From assembly GCA_018500065.2 (NCBI GenBank), contig JAHBAO020000068.1:1-11530 (forward strand): a stretch of DNA of 11,530 nucleotides. The letters are read 5' to 3'. Position numbers and translations under genes: made by a program. The notes under the pieces are model-generated. The model saw nothing but the letters and a program-made list of their open reading frames with translations. It did not search any database and was not told where the DNA came from. Shown here in pieces: positions 1-7,556 of this stretch. This stretch comes from Octadecabacter sp. GTDB taxonomy: Bacteria > Pseudomonadota > Alphaproteobacteria > Rhodobacterales > Rhodobacteraceae. Each line of letters starts with the position of its first letter. Position 1 is the first letter of the stretch.

Positions 1-1124
1 GCGAATTCCAAGCCAAACAATCTGTTGGAACAGTCAAACGCCGCTTCGATCATGCGGTCCAGTTGCAGATAGGGTTTAAGTTCCGCCTCATTCAGATCAT
101 GTTCTTCTGCACGCCGCTTTTCACTGTAATAACGCCAATCCCACGGCTCAAGCGGGCCGGTTTCGCCATCCGTGTGCATGGTGGCTTGTAAGACCTGCGC
201 ATCGGCTTCAGCGGCGGATTTGGCGGGTTCCCAGACTTGCATCAAAAGCGCACGCACGGCGTCGGGCGTTTTGGCCATTTCGGTTTCAAGCTTGTAGTCG
301 GCAAAGCTGTCATAGCCCAAAAGGTTCGCGCGTTCTGCCCGCAGTGCGAGGATTTCAGCGGCCAGTGCGCGGTTGTCTGTTTCACCGCCGTTTGCCCCGC
401 GCGAGGTCCACGCCTCATAGGCCTTTTCGCGCAGATCGCGCCTTTCGGAGAACTGCAAAAACGGCACGATCAGCGAGCGCGACAGGGTAACGACGGGCCC
501 GCCAGCGTCCTTGTCTTCACCAGCAGCCGTCGCCGCCTGAACCACAAATTCAGGCAGTCCCGCCATGTCATCCAGCGGCATGAACCAGCTGCGTTCATCG
601 GCCAAAAGGTTTTGCGTGAACTGGGTCCCAAGCACACTTAGCCGTTGTTTTACTTCGGCCAGACGGTCGGCAGCATAGCCCGATAGCTGCGCGCCGGAGC
701 GTACAAAGTTACGATGTACCAACATCAGAACACGCTGTTGTTCGTCAGTTAAATCAAGACTTTCGCGTGCGTCCCACAGCGTTTCAATCCGTGCAAACAG
801 GTCAGCGTTTGCGGTGATTTCCGAAGAATAGGCCGACAGCAGTGGCGAGAAGTCCCGCATCAAACCTTCGCGCACCTCATTGCTGTCCGCGCCTGCGACT
901 GCAAAAAACGGCGAGAGCGCTTTTTCGAGGGGCGCGTCGGCCAGTGACAGCGCCTCAATTGTGTTGGCAAATGTCGGCTCGGACCCATCGGTAATTGCTG
1001 CAATCGACGCACGCGCCTCCTCCAAGGCCTCCTCAAGGGCGGGGGCGAAATGGGCGTCTTCGATCAAATCGAAAGGCGGCAATTCGAACGGGGTATCCCA
1101 CGGGGCGCGTAGCGGATTGGTCAT
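1..1124 (-). CDS. M3 family zinc metallopeptidase (Dcp/oligopeptidase A-like), 3' part off the window
   Basis: This is the N-terminal 374 codons of a thimet-oligopeptidase-type (M3) peptidase, a cytoplasmic or periplasmic enzyme that trims short peptides. The reading frame is open from the ATG at 1124 to the window edge. The N-terminus has the family's opening pattern (FDLI, then FAPALEEA, then PTFANTIEAL). The helical region continues through YDSFADYKLETEMAKTP and ends in AAFDCSNRLFGLEF, which matches the stretch before the catalytic domain. The zinc site HEXXH lies beyond the left edge, so activity cannot be checked. Full family length is about 670-690 residues. The start is supported by AAAGGAG about 6 bases upstream. 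It lies 56 bases after the permease gene on the same strand, so co-transcription with the amino-acid transporter is plausible. No signal peptide is visible. Dcp and oligopeptidase A cannot be separated from this half. Confidence 0.9.
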   Translation of the reverse strand, partial: MTNPLRAPWDTPFELPPFDLIEDAHFAPALEEALEEARASIAAITDGSEPTFANTIEALSLADAPLEKALSPFFAVAGADSNEVREGLMRDFSPLLSAYSSEITANADLFARIETLWDARESLDLTDEQQRVLMLVHRNFVRSGAQLSGYAADRLAEVKQRLSVLGTQFTQNLLADERSWFMPLDDMAGLPEFVVQAATAAGEDKDAGGPVVTLSRSLIVPFLQFSERRDLREKAYEAWTSRGANGGETDNRALAAEILALRAERANLLGYDSFADYKLETEMAKTPDAVRALLMQVWEPAKSAAEADAQVLQATMHTDGETGPLEPWDWRYYSEKRRAEEHDLNEAELKPYLQLDRMIEAAFDCSNRLFGLEF

Positions 1125-1180
1125 GAAAATCTCCTTTGTAGTCAACCTAGTCAGCTACGGCGCTTGGTTCCACAGCCAAC

Positions 1181-1978
1181 TTAACCACTCGGCGTTTTCT
1201 GCCGCAATTGTCGTTCCAATCGACGCAGCGCGAGACTGAGGCCGATGGTCATGGTGAGGTAAATCAGCGCCACAACGTTATAGGTTTCAAAATAGCGAAA
1301 ATTGCCTGCCGCTGTGATCTTGCCCGCCTGTGTGACGTCCAGCACCCCCAGAACCGACACCAACGAACTATCCTTTACCATCGCGATGAAATCGTTGCCC
1401 AAGGGGGGCAAGATACGACGAAAGGCTTGCGGGAACACGATGTGGCGAAATCGGTGCCACGACCGCAGGCCAAGGGCCTCTGCCGCTTCGATCTGACCCT
1501 TTTCAACACTCTGCAATCCGGCGCGAAAGACCTCAGCGATGAAGGCAGAATAGCCAATTGTCAGCGCGATCGTCGCGCGCCACAGCATACTGAAATCACG
1601 ATTGCGGATGGGGTCTTGGCCCAGCCCTTCGACCACCCAGTTAAACCCCGCAACAAGGAGCGGCGCCAACACAAACGCCACATAAAGCAGCAACACGATA
1701 ATCGGCACACCGCGCACGATCTCGATATAAAGTCGCGCAATCTGGCGCACGACAATCCAGCGCGACAGGGACATCAGCGCAAGGCCAAGGCCGATACTTG
1801 CCGCCAGTGCAAAGCCAACAAACGTGACGAATAGCGTTATTTTTATGCCCTTGGACAGCGTGCGCAAGACGTCTGAATACAGATCATCCGCGACCACCTG
1901 CCAAAACAAATAGCCGCCCACCGCCAAAACGATGAGCAGCCAATACGGGAAATCCCGATCTTGCTGGGGCGTTATCAC
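1181..1978 (-). CDS. Polar amino acid ABC transporter permease (HisM/GlnP type)
   Basis: This 265-residue inner-membrane subunit of an amino-acid ABC importer forms the translocation path. Hydrophobic segments lie near residues 12-30, 44-72, 91-112, 134-152, 205-217 and 234-251. The cytoplasmic EAA loop that contacts the ATPase is clear at about 164-194 (EAAEALGL, then FPQAFRRILPPLGND). Phrases such as RGVPIIVLL and the AFIAEVFRAGLQSV region are typical of the His/Glu/Gln permease family (BPD_transp_1). The start is a GTG only 6 bases after the stop of the binding-protein gene, with a weak GGCGAG upstream, so translation is probably coupled. The long hydrophilic link between segments 1 and 2 contains few residues, so the first segment may act as a simple anchor. 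No ATP-binding subunit is encoded in the window. Substrate cannot be named beyond amino acids. Confidence 0.93.
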   Translation of the reverse strand: MITPQQDRDFPYWLLIVLAVGGYLFWQVVADDLYSDVLRTLSKGIKITLFVTFVGFALAASIGLGLALMSLSRWIVVRQIARLYIEIVRGVPIIVLLLYVAFVLAPLLVAGFNWVVEGLGQDPIRNRDFSMLWRATIALTIGYSAFIAEVFRAGLQSVEKGQIEAAEALGLRSWHRFRHIVFPQAFRRILPPLGNDFIAMVKDSSLVSVLGVLDVTQAGKITAAGNFRYFETYNVVALIYLTMTIGLSLALRRLERQLRQKTPSG

Positions 1979-1984
1979 GCGGGA

Positions 1985-2770
1985 TTACTCGCCGAGTTTA
2001 TAGTCCAAGAACCAACGCACATTCAGGGCCTCAATGGTGCCGTCCGCCTGCATGTCCGCAATTGCAGCGTTGATCGGCTCAACAAGATCAGAGCCTTGCG
2101 GGAAGATGAACCCGAAGTCTTCCGTCCCAAGCTTTTCACCGACAATCTTCAGCCCACCATCGGATGCTTCAACATAACCATTCGCAGCAGTGCCATCTGT
2201 TAACACAAGATCAACGTCGCCATTGCGCAACGCCGCGACACCGGCACCAAAAGTTTCAAACAGCGAAATGCGCGGGTTGGCCTCATCAGCGTCCAGCACG
2301 TCATAGACGGCAACATAAAACGGCGTTGTTCCCGGTTGCGCGGCGACAAGCAGGTCATCATCGGCGGCAAAACTTGCAGCATCCATGAAACGGTCTTCAT
2401 CACCGCGGACCAGCATGACCATTTCGGATGTCATGTAAGTATCTGAAAAATCAACGATCTCGGCGCGATCTTCACGAATGGTGATGCCCGTCATACCCAT
2501 GTCAAACTGGCCTTCAGACACCGCAGGGATCATCGCGTCCCAGCTGATGTTTTCATAGGTAATCGTGGCGTTCAAACGCTCGGCGACTTCTGCCATTGCG
2601 TCATATTCCCAGCCAACAGCATTCCCGTCACCGTCAACAAATTGCAGCGGCGGATAGGCGTTTTCCGTCACGACGACGATTTCACGGCCTTCAAGGTTTG
2701 GCAAATGACCATCGGCCAGCGCAGTGGTTGCGAAAAGGGCGGCGGTTGCAGCGATTAAATGAGTCTTCAT
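1985..2770 (-). CDS. Periplasmic amino acid-binding protein of an ABC transporter (SBP_bac_3)
   Basis: This is a 261-residue type-3 solute-binding protein that captures an amino acid in the periplasm and delivers it to the permease encoded directly after it. Residues 1-19 form a Sec signal peptide (K at position 3, then an Ala/Leu core) with probable cleavage at ALA|DG. The mature part shows the family pattern: VVVTENAYPPLQF at 32-44, GWEYDAMAEVAERL at 53-66, and GITIREDRAEIVDFS at 95-109, where the Arg normally pairs with the substrate carboxylate. D192 in DLVLTDG, before the final domain crossing, is also conserved in the family. I chose the ATG at 2770 rather than the in-frame ATG at 2782 because GGAGA lies at 2776-2780 and the signal peptide then begins MKTHL. 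It follows the moeB-like gene by 60 bases with no visible terminator. The substrate (glutamate, glutamine or other) is not determinable here. Confidence 0.93.
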   Translation of the reverse strand: MKTHLIAATAALFATTALADGHLPNLEGREIVVVTENAYPPLQFVDGDGNAVGWEYDAMAEVAERLNATITYENISWDAMIPAVSEGQFDMGMTGITIREDRAEIVDFSDTYMTSEMVMLVRGDEDRFMDAASFAADDDLLVAAQPGTTPFYVAVYDVLDADEANPRISLFETFGAGVAALRNGDVDLVLTDGTAANGYVEASDGGLKIVGEKLGTEDFGFIFPQGSDLVEPINAAIADMQADGTIEALNVRWFLDYKLGE

Positions 2771-2830
2771 GGCAGTCTCCATCAGGTTGATTAACGTCGA
2801 TTATGGCGCAGCAATTTTTCGTGGCAAGCG

Positions 2831-3874
2831 CTAGTCGCAAATCGGGCAATCAGGGCGCGGTTTTACAGTGATGATGCGCGTTTCCCCGTAAAGTGCATCA
2901 TAAATAAGCAGCCGACCGCGCAACCCCTCGCCCGCGCCTGTCAGCGTTTTGACCGCCTCAACCGCCATCATCGACCCCAACACCCCGGGCAGCGGGCCTA
3001 GAACGCCTCCTTGCGCGCAACTTGGCACCAAAGACGGATCGGGTCTTTCGGGGAAAATGCATTGATAACAAGGTGTACCAGCATGCGAGGCATATTCGCT
3101 GATCTGCCCTTCCCACTGTGTTAACGCCGCTGAAATCAGTGGCTTACGCGCCATAACACAGGCTTCATTCACCAAATACCGCGTGTCGAAGTTGTCCGTG
3201 CCATCAAGAACAAGATCATATTCAGCAACCAAATCCGCAGCGATTTCAGGGGTCAAACGCCGCTGATATGGCTTTACGGTAACAAACGGGTTCAGCGCGT
3301 TCATCGCCTTCGCGGCCGATTGCACCTTCGCCATCCCGATGCTTGCATCCGTGTGAATGACCTGCCGCTGCAGGTTGGAATTGTCGACAACATCGTCGTC
3401 AATCACCCCGATCGTACCAACGCCAGCGGCCGCAAGATATTGCAACGCCGGAGCGCCCAAGCCCCCTGCCCCGATGACCAAAACAGACGCATCTTTCAGC
3501 GCCTTCTGTCCCGCCCCGCCGATTTCACGCAATACGATATGGCGTGCATATCTGGTCAGTTCGGTGTCAGAAAACGGCCCTTGGTCTTCACTTGATTGAT
3601 CGCTTTCGCACGCCGCAGGTTTGGAACGCACACGCAGCGCGGAAAGCAAAAATGCGTACCCATAAGTAAAAAAACCTGCTGCTACGACAAATATCCACAG
3701 TTCCGGCTCACCACCTGTGTTCTGCCGGATTGGATGACCGTCCGGTAAAATCAGGTGCAATGCAATCACGCCAGCAAGCAAAGTTGCGATCATTGCAAAC
3801 CGATAGGATCTAGGAAAACCCATCGCCAATCCGATGCCCCAAAGGGCTGCAGCCAAGCCTAAAACTATTGCCAT
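2831..3874 (-). CDS. moeB: MoeB/ThiF/HesA-family adenylyltransferase with N-terminal membrane domain
   Basis: This 347-residue E1-like enzyme is expected to adenylate the C-terminal Gly-Gly of a ubiquitin-fold sulfur carrier (MoaD for molybdopterin, ThiS for thiamine). The catalytic part is residues 105-347: nucleotide loop GAGGLG (135-140), DNSNLQRQ (164-171) with the conserved Arg, and TDNFDTR (226-232) whose Asp matches the adenylation Asp of MoeB. A zinc site is formed by CYQC (269, 272) and a terminal CPIC (343, 346), and Cys286 lies in SCAQGGVLGPLPGV. There is no C-terminal rhodanese domain. Unlike E. coli MoeB (about 250 residues), the first 82 residues form three probable membrane helices (about 2-19, 24-42, 59-80), followed by a charged linker. 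The start ATG follows AGGGGA and lies 11 bases after dut. No moaD or thi gene is near, so MoeB versus ThiF is inferred from overall similarity. Confidence 0.85.
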   Translation of the reverse strand: MAIVLGLAAALWGIGLAMGFPRSYRFAMIATLLAGVIALHLILPDGHPIRQNTGGEPELWIFVVAAGFFTYGYAFLLSALRVRSKPAACESDQSSEDQGPFSDTELTRYARHIVLREIGGAGQKALKDASVLVIGAGGLGAPALQYLAAAGVGTIGVIDDDVVDNSNLQRQVIHTDASIGMAKVQSAAKAMNALNPFVTVKPYQRRLTPEIAADLVAEYDLVLDGTDNFDTRYLVNEACVMARKPLISAALTQWEGQISEYASHAGTPCYQCIFPERPDPSLVPSCAQGGVLGPLPGVLGSMMAVEAVKTLTGAGEGLRGRLLIYDALYGETRIITVKPRPDCPICD

Positions 3875-3885
3875 TATCCAATCCC

Positions 3886-4338
3886 CTAAGCAGTCCCAGT
3901 CGAGCCGAACCCGCCTGACCCGCGTTCGGTTTCATCAACCGCGCCAACCTCGAACGTCGCTTGCACGACTGGTGCCACAACCATCTGCGCGATGCGCATT
4001 CCGTGTGTGATCTCAAAAGGGTCTTCGCCGCCATTTTGCACAATCACCCCAAGCGGGCCACGATAGTCACTGTCAATTGTGCCCGGGCTGTTTGGCAGGG
4101 TGATCCCATGCTTCAACGCAAGTCCAGACCGCGGCCTCACTTGCACTTCGTATCCGTCTGGGATGGCCAATCGCAGGCCGGTTGGGATCAAGGCTCTCGC
4201 GCCCGCAGCAAGGGTAACACTCTGACGATCAGTAAGATTTGCCCTCAGGTCGGCACCAGCCGCACCCGCTGTCGCGTACACCGGAAGCCCGAGCGTTTCA
4301 TCCGCTCCATCAAACCATTCAAAAAGGACAGCCACCAT
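3886..4338 (-). CDS. dut: Deoxyuridine 5'-triphosphate nucleotidohydrolase (dUTPase)
   Basis: This 150-residue trimeric dUTPase hydrolyses dUTP to dUMP and diphosphate. It keeps uracil out of DNA and supplies dUMP for dTMP synthesis in the cytoplasm. All five family motifs are in order: GAAGADLRA (25-33), RPRSGLALKHG (68-78), GTIDSDYRGPLGVIV (86-100, with the catalytic-region Asp and the Tyr that excludes ribose), GMRIAQMVVAPV (113-124), and the flexible C-terminal RGSGGFGSTG (139-148) that closes over the substrate. Length matches E. coli Dut (151). The ATG at 4338 shares one base with the coaBC stop (TGATG arrangement), indicating translational coupling. The coaBC-dut pair is conserved widely in Proteobacteria. 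Confidence 0.98.
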   Translation of the reverse strand: MVAVLFEWFDGADETLGLPVYATAGAAGADLRANLTDRQSVTLAAGARALIPTGLRLAIPDGYEVQVRPRSGLALKHGITLPNSPGTIDSDYRGPLGVIVQNGGEDPFEITHGMRIAQMVVAPVVQATFEVGAVDETERGSGGFGSTGTA

Positions 4339-5525
4339 CAGCCCAATGCCTCGGCGATCTTCTCAGCCAAACGTTGCGCCACTTGATCCTTGCCCATACG
4401 CGGCCAGTCCTCGGCACCGTCTTTCGAAATGAGGGTAACGTCGTTCTCCGACCCGCCCATAATCCCTGTGCTCGGCGACACATCGTTCGCCACGATCCAA
4501 TCGCACCCCTTGCGCTTTCGCTTCGCTGTCGCGTTTTCGACGACGTTTTGGGTTTCTGCTGCGAAGCCTACGACAAGCTTTGGTTTTTGTGTTCCCGCAC
4601 AAACCGTCGCTAGAATGTCAGGATTCTCAGCGAACGCCAAAACAGGTAACCCATTGCCATCTTTCTTTATTTTCTGATCGGCCGCGTGTTCCATACGCCA
4701 GTCTGCCACCGCCGCAGCAAAGACTGCCGCGTCTGCAGGAAGCGCCGCATTGACCGCCTCAAGCATCTGTTGCGCCGTTTGAACCGCAACCAGATTAACG
4801 CGCATCGGGGCAACAACATCGGCAGGGCCGGTAACAAAAGTCACCTCCGCACCAAGACTGAGCAGCGCCCGCGCAATCGCCGCGCCTTGCGCACCTGACG
4901 ACCGGTTCGCGATGTAGCGCACAGGGTCAATCGGTTCATGGGTTGGGCCGGACGTCACCAAAACATGACGTCCCTTTAGGGGGCCATCATTTACTGCCGC
5001 TTCGATTGCTCCGACAATCTCCATCGGTTCAGCCATGCGGCCAAACCCAAATTCACCACAGGCCATATCCCCCTCATTGGGTCCACACGTCAAAATACCA
5101 TCTTCATGCAAGGTTGCCAGATTTCGCTGTGTTGCCGCATGTTCCCACATGCGCACGTTCATAGACGGCGCAATCAGCACGCGCTTGTCCGTTGCCATCA
5201 ACAGTGTTGAGGCCAGATCGTTCGCCAACCCAGCTGCCATTTTTCCCATCAGATCAGCCGTCGCGGGAGCAACGACCACCAAATCGGCGGCGCGACTCAA
5301 CTCGATGTGGCCCATTTCGGCCTCATCATTCAAATCGAACAGGTCTTGGTAAACTTTTTCCCCCGCCAAAGCGGACACGCTCAACGGCGTTACAAATTCG
5401 GTCGCCGCCTTGGTCAAAACCGGCGTCACCGAATGCCCGCGCTCGCGCAATCGCCGGATCAGATCGAGCGATTTGAACGCTGCGATACCGCCACCGATTA
5501 TCAACAGGATTTTCTTGCCAGCCAT
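4338..5525 (-). CDS. coaBC: Bifunctional phosphopantothenoylcysteine decarboxylase / phosphopantothenate-cysteine ligase
   Basis: This 395-residue CoaBC (Dfp) carries out two consecutive steps of coenzyme A synthesis: CTP-dependent ligation of cysteine to 4'-phosphopantothenate, then FMN-dependent decarboxylation. The N-terminal CoaC flavoprotein domain (1-180) has GGGIAAFKS (11-19), the active-site His73 in GHIELSRAADLVVVAPATAD, an APSMNVRMW flavin/substrate motif (119-127), and Cys156 in DMACGEFGFGRM of the substrate flap. The C-terminal CoaB domain (from about 186) shows LVTSGPTHEPIDPVRYIANR with SSG (189-211), AAVADWR (271-277), a Lys-rich KIKK (285-288) where the CTP-binding Lys lies, and FAAET then ANDV (321-348). 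The ATG at 5525 follows GAGAGGG. It is the first gene of the minus-strand block and diverges from cobU, so its promoter should lie in 5526-5676. Confidence 0.97.
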   Translation of the reverse strand: MAGKKILLIIGGGIAAFKSLDLIRRLRERGHSVTPVLTKAATEFVTPLSVSALAGEKVYQDLFDLNDEAEMGHIELSRAADLVVVAPATADLMGKMAAGLANDLASTLLMATDKRVLIAPSMNVRMWEHAATQRNLATLHEDGILTCGPNEGDMACGEFGFGRMAEPMEIVGAIEAAVNDGPLKGRHVLVTSGPTHEPIDPVRYIANRSSGAQGAAIARALLSLGAEVTFVTGPADVVAPMRVNLVAVQTAQQMLEAVNAALPADAAVFAAAVADWRMEHAADQKIKKDGNGLPVLAFAENPDILATVCAGTQKPKLVVGFAAETQNVVENATAKRKRKGCDWIVANDVSPSTGIMGGSENDVTLISKDGAEDWPRMGKDQVAQRLAEKIAEALG

Positions 5526-5676
5526 GCGCGTGCCCTCTCATTAACGTGCGAAGACTAGGGGTTAGCGCGGGCGGTGGCCAGTCACGATTACACTGTCGCC
5601 AAATGCGGGCGCTTTGCTTTTGTCGGTGTTCTGTTTACGAATTGCGCGACCCCTTGGATCACAGAAAGGTCCCACT
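5526..5676. promoter_or_regulatory. Divergent intergenic region between coaBC and cobU
   Basis: These 151 bases separate two divergent genes and so should hold promoters for both the coaBC-led minus-strand block and the cobU-led plus-strand block. I could not find a convincing -35/-10 pair on either strand. I also saw no conserved cobalamin-riboswitch core (B12 box) before cobU, and the space is small for one. The ribosome-binding sites are clear at the edges: GAGAGGG before coaBC and AGAAAGG before the TTG of cobU. Confidence 0.5.
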
Positions 5677-6210
5677 TTGTCCTTGCCCAAATTCACATTC
5701 GTCTTAGGTGGTGCCGCTTCGGGCAAGTCTTCGTTTGCAGAAGCGCTTTGTTTTCAATCGACTAAAACACGCGTCTACATTGCAACCGCGCAATCGTTTG
5801 ATGACGAAATGCGCGCAAAAATTTCCGCGCACCAAGACCAACGCGGTGCCGATTGGTTAACGCTAGAAGCGCCGACCGATGTCACAAGCGCCCTTAAATC
5901 GCGAACCGTTGGGGAAATCGTTTTACTGGATTGTGCGACCCTTTGGCTGTCCAACATCCTGCTTGCCGAACAGGACACTTCAGTTGCGTGTGACGGTCTT
6001 TTGGAGGCAATCGCTGCCTGCCCAGCACAGATCATTATCGTTTCCAATGAAGTCGGTCACGGAATCGTCCCTGACAACGCCCTTGCACGGCAGTTTCGCA
6101 ATGCCCAAGGGCGCCTAAATCAGTCGCTTGCAGCGCAGGCCGGTTTGGTTGTGCATGTGATCGCAGGGCTGCCCCAAATTCTCAAAGGGGATAAGGACAT
6201 GTTAACGTGA
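5677..6210 (+). CDS. cobU: Adenosylcobinamide kinase / adenosylcobinamide-phosphate guanylyltransferase
   Basis: CobU phosphorylates adenosylcobinamide and then activates it to GDP-cobinamide in the nucleotide-loop branch of vitamin B12 synthesis and salvage. From the chosen start it is 177 residues, the normal family length. It opens with the P-loop VLGGAASGKSSFAE (9-22), then YIATAQSFDDEM (34-45). His52 (SAHQDQRGADW) fits the position of the guanylylated His of the family. DCATLWLSN (85-93) and SNEVGHGIVP (123-132) are further family signatures. An upstream TTG at 5614 would add 21 residues without a family match. I prefer the TTG at 5677, read as MSLPKFTF, because AGAAAGG sits 7 bases before it and the P-loop is then at the usual distance. 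The stop overlaps the next gene's GTG by 4 bases. Confidence 0.95.
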   Translation: MSLPKFTFVLGGAASGKSSFAEALCFQSTKTRVYIATAQSFDDEMRAKISAHQDQRGADWLTLEAPTDVTSALKSRTVGEIVLLDCATLWLSNILLAEQDTSVACDGLLEAIAACPAQIIIVSNEVGHGIVPDNALARQFRNAQGRLNQSLAAQAGLVVHVIAGLPQILKGDKDMLT

Positions 6211-6782
6211 CGGTCATCTATTGGGTCCGCCATGCACCCACCCATGAAAAGGCGTTTGTCGGCCATCGCGATGTCCCTGCGGATCTTTCTGATACGGCCC
6301 AAATCGCGCGACTGAGTGCCGCCTTGCCGCAAGATGCACTTGTCGTGTCCTCTGATCTTGCTCGGTCGATTGAAACCGCAACGGCGCTCCAAGGGCACCG
6401 CGCACGGCTTCCCCATCGCACCGGATTGCGCGAGTTTGATTTCGGAGATTGGGACGGGCTGCACTTTTCGGATGTTGCCGCAAAGTGGCCGGATCTTTCA
6501 CGCGCCTATTGGCAAGATCCGGGGGATGTTGCCCCCCCAAACGGTGAAAGCTGGCACGGCGCTGCGGCGCGGGTGTCTGCAGATATCGCCGCGCTCGTCA
6601 CACAGAACCCGCGCCGCGATATCATCGCCGTAGCACACTTCGGCGCGATCCTGACACAGGTGCAACAGGCCGCCGGCATCACGCCCTACGCTGCCCTTGC
6701 CCATCGGATCGACAATTATTCGATCACAGAAATTCAAGTCCGTCCGACCTACGGTGTCGCGCGGGTCAATCACGTTCCGTGA
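6207..6782 (+). CDS. cobC: Histidine phosphatase family protein, probable alpha-ribazole phosphatase
   Basis: This 191-residue member of the histidine (phosphoglycerate-mutase-like) phosphatase superfamily probably removes the phosphate from alpha-ribazole 5'-phosphate or adenosylcobalamin 5'-phosphate late in B12 assembly. The catalytic motif is RHAPT (8-12) with His9 as phospho-acceptor. Supporting residues are Arg53 in SSDLARSIETA, Glu76 in LREFDFGDWDG as likely general acid, and His144 in AVAHFGAI. The motif is RHAP rather than the more common RHG. The GTG start overlaps the cobU stop (GTGA), with AAGGA upstream in cobU, so the pair is translationally coupled. That coupling is the main reason to assign CobC rather than another phosphatase of the same fold. 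Confidence 0.82.
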   Translation: MTVIYWVRHAPTHEKAFVGHRDVPADLSDTAQIARLSAALPQDALVVSSDLARSIETATALQGHRARLPHRTGLREFDFGDWDGLHFSDVAAKWPDLSRAYWQDPGDVAPPNGESWHGAAARVSADIAALVTQNPRRDIIAVAHFGAILTQVQQAAGITPYAALAHRIDNYSITEIQVRPTYGVARVNHVP

Positions 6783-6814
6783 AGGTGCCCAACACACATT
6801 GCGATTTGCCTGAG

Positions 6815-6820
6815 TATAAA
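6815..6820 (+). promoter_or_regulatory. Possible -10 element (TATAAA) before the glutathione S-transferase gene
   Basis: The 58 bases between the phosphatase stop and the next ATG contain GAGTATAAAC, whose TATAAA is one mismatch from the -10 consensus and lies 20 bases before the start codon. No good -35 is found at 16-18 bases upstream (the sequence there is CA-repeat-like), and TTGCGA at 6799 is too close. It could be a weak promoter or chance. The only other structure is the short palindrome CCTTAGG and a nearby AGGT/ACCT pair next to the start codon. Confidence 0.22.
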
Positions 6821-6840
6821 CACCACCTTAGGTTTACCTC

Positions 6841-7530
6841 ATGACATATCAACTAATCCTTGGAAATCGCTTGTATTTTAGCTGGTCCATCGCGGCCAAC
6901 ATGATGGTGGAAAAGTTTGGCCTGTCCGAACATTTCGACATCAAAATTGTTCTGCCACAAGAAGAAGCAGACGTTGCACGCTTTCTAAAAGACATTCCAC
7001 CAGCACGAACTTTGCCAACAATGGTCACCCCAGAAGGTGCCGTCGTATCCGACAGTCTCGCAATCGCGGAAGAATTGGCATCGCGTTTCCCCGAAGCAAA
7101 CATGTGGCCCGCAGACCCTACCAACCGCGCCGTTGCGCGAACTTTAGCGGCAGAAATGCATTCAAGTTTTGGCGGCTTACGCGGCAATTGGCCCGTCAAC
7201 TTGCGCCATATTTTCAATGCTGCCGTCGCCCCTTCCGAGATCGAAAAAGAACTGGATCGGTTGGAAGTGATTTGGGCCAACGCACGGGAAAAATCCGGCT
7301 CAACAACGCCTTGGCTTTGCGGCGACTACTGCATCGCAGATGCAATTTTCGCGCCAATGGCTGCGCGTTTGGCGGCCTATAAATTTGACACGCGCCCTGT
7401 GACGAAGGCCTACGTTGCGGCACACCTTGCCGACCCTGCGTTTCAAAAATGGCGCGCCGACGGTTTGGAAAACGACCCCGTCATGCCAAAGTTCGACCTT
7501 GATCTGCCAACCCAACCTTGGCCCGACTGA
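6841..7530 (+). CDS. Glutathione S-transferase family protein
   Basis: This 229-residue cytosolic GST-fold protein is expected to conjugate or otherwise use glutathione. The thioredoxin-like N-domain (about 3-83) has Ser14 in RLYFSWS as candidate catalytic residue, the cis-Pro motif TLPTM (57-61, Pro59), and the glutathione gamma-Glu-binding SDS (70-72). The helical C-domain (about 95-205) ends with GDYCIADAIFAPM (161-173), the N-capping box and hydrophobic staple typical of GSTs. The start ATG is preceded by a modest TTAGG. It is 58 bases after cobC on the same strand, so read-through is possible. The glutathione synthetase gene gshB lies 3 kb away on the other strand, which may be coincidence. 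The substrate is unknown; the FSWS pattern is shared with YfcF-like and maleylacetoacetate-isomerase-like groups. Confidence 0.92.
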   Translation: MTYQLILGNRLYFSWSIAANMMVEKFGLSEHFDIKIVLPQEEADVARFLKDIPPARTLPTMVTPEGAVVSDSLAIAEELASRFPEANMWPADPTNRAVARTLAAEMHSSFGGLRGNWPVNLRHIFNAAVAPSEIEKELDRLEVIWANAREKSGSTTPWLCGDYCIADAIFAPMAARLAAYKFDTRPVTKAYVAAHLADPAFQKWRADGLENDPVMPKFDLDLPTQPWPD

Positions 7531-7556
7531 ACGATTCCTGTGTAATTTCAGAAGCG

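Noticed and set aside
237..641. 134-codon plus-strand open frame near the left edge
   Set aside because: It is antisense to the M3 peptidase, whose frame is continuous through this region and matches the family from residue 1.
1138..1158. TAGTCA direct repeat (1139-1144, 1148-1153) flanked by GTAG/CTAC before the M3 peptidase gene
   Set aside because: The units are six bases and the stem only four. Such short matches are expected by chance, and no T run or known operator is associated with them.
1208..1834. 208-codon plus-strand open frame opposite the ABC permease
   Set aside because: It lies wholly antisense to a clear permease gene, is rich in Arg, His and Gln as expected from the complement of GC-rich hydrophobic codons, and has no recognisable domain.
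5614..5676. Longer CobU starting at the TTG at 5614
   Set aside because: The extra 21 residues do not resemble CobU N-termini. The downstream TTG has a good AGAAAGG site and places the P-loop at the normal position.
5603..5707. 34-codon ATG frame before and across the cobU start, Cys-rich
   Set aside because: It overlaps the start of cobU in another frame, has no clear ribosome-binding site, and its composition is compatible with chance.
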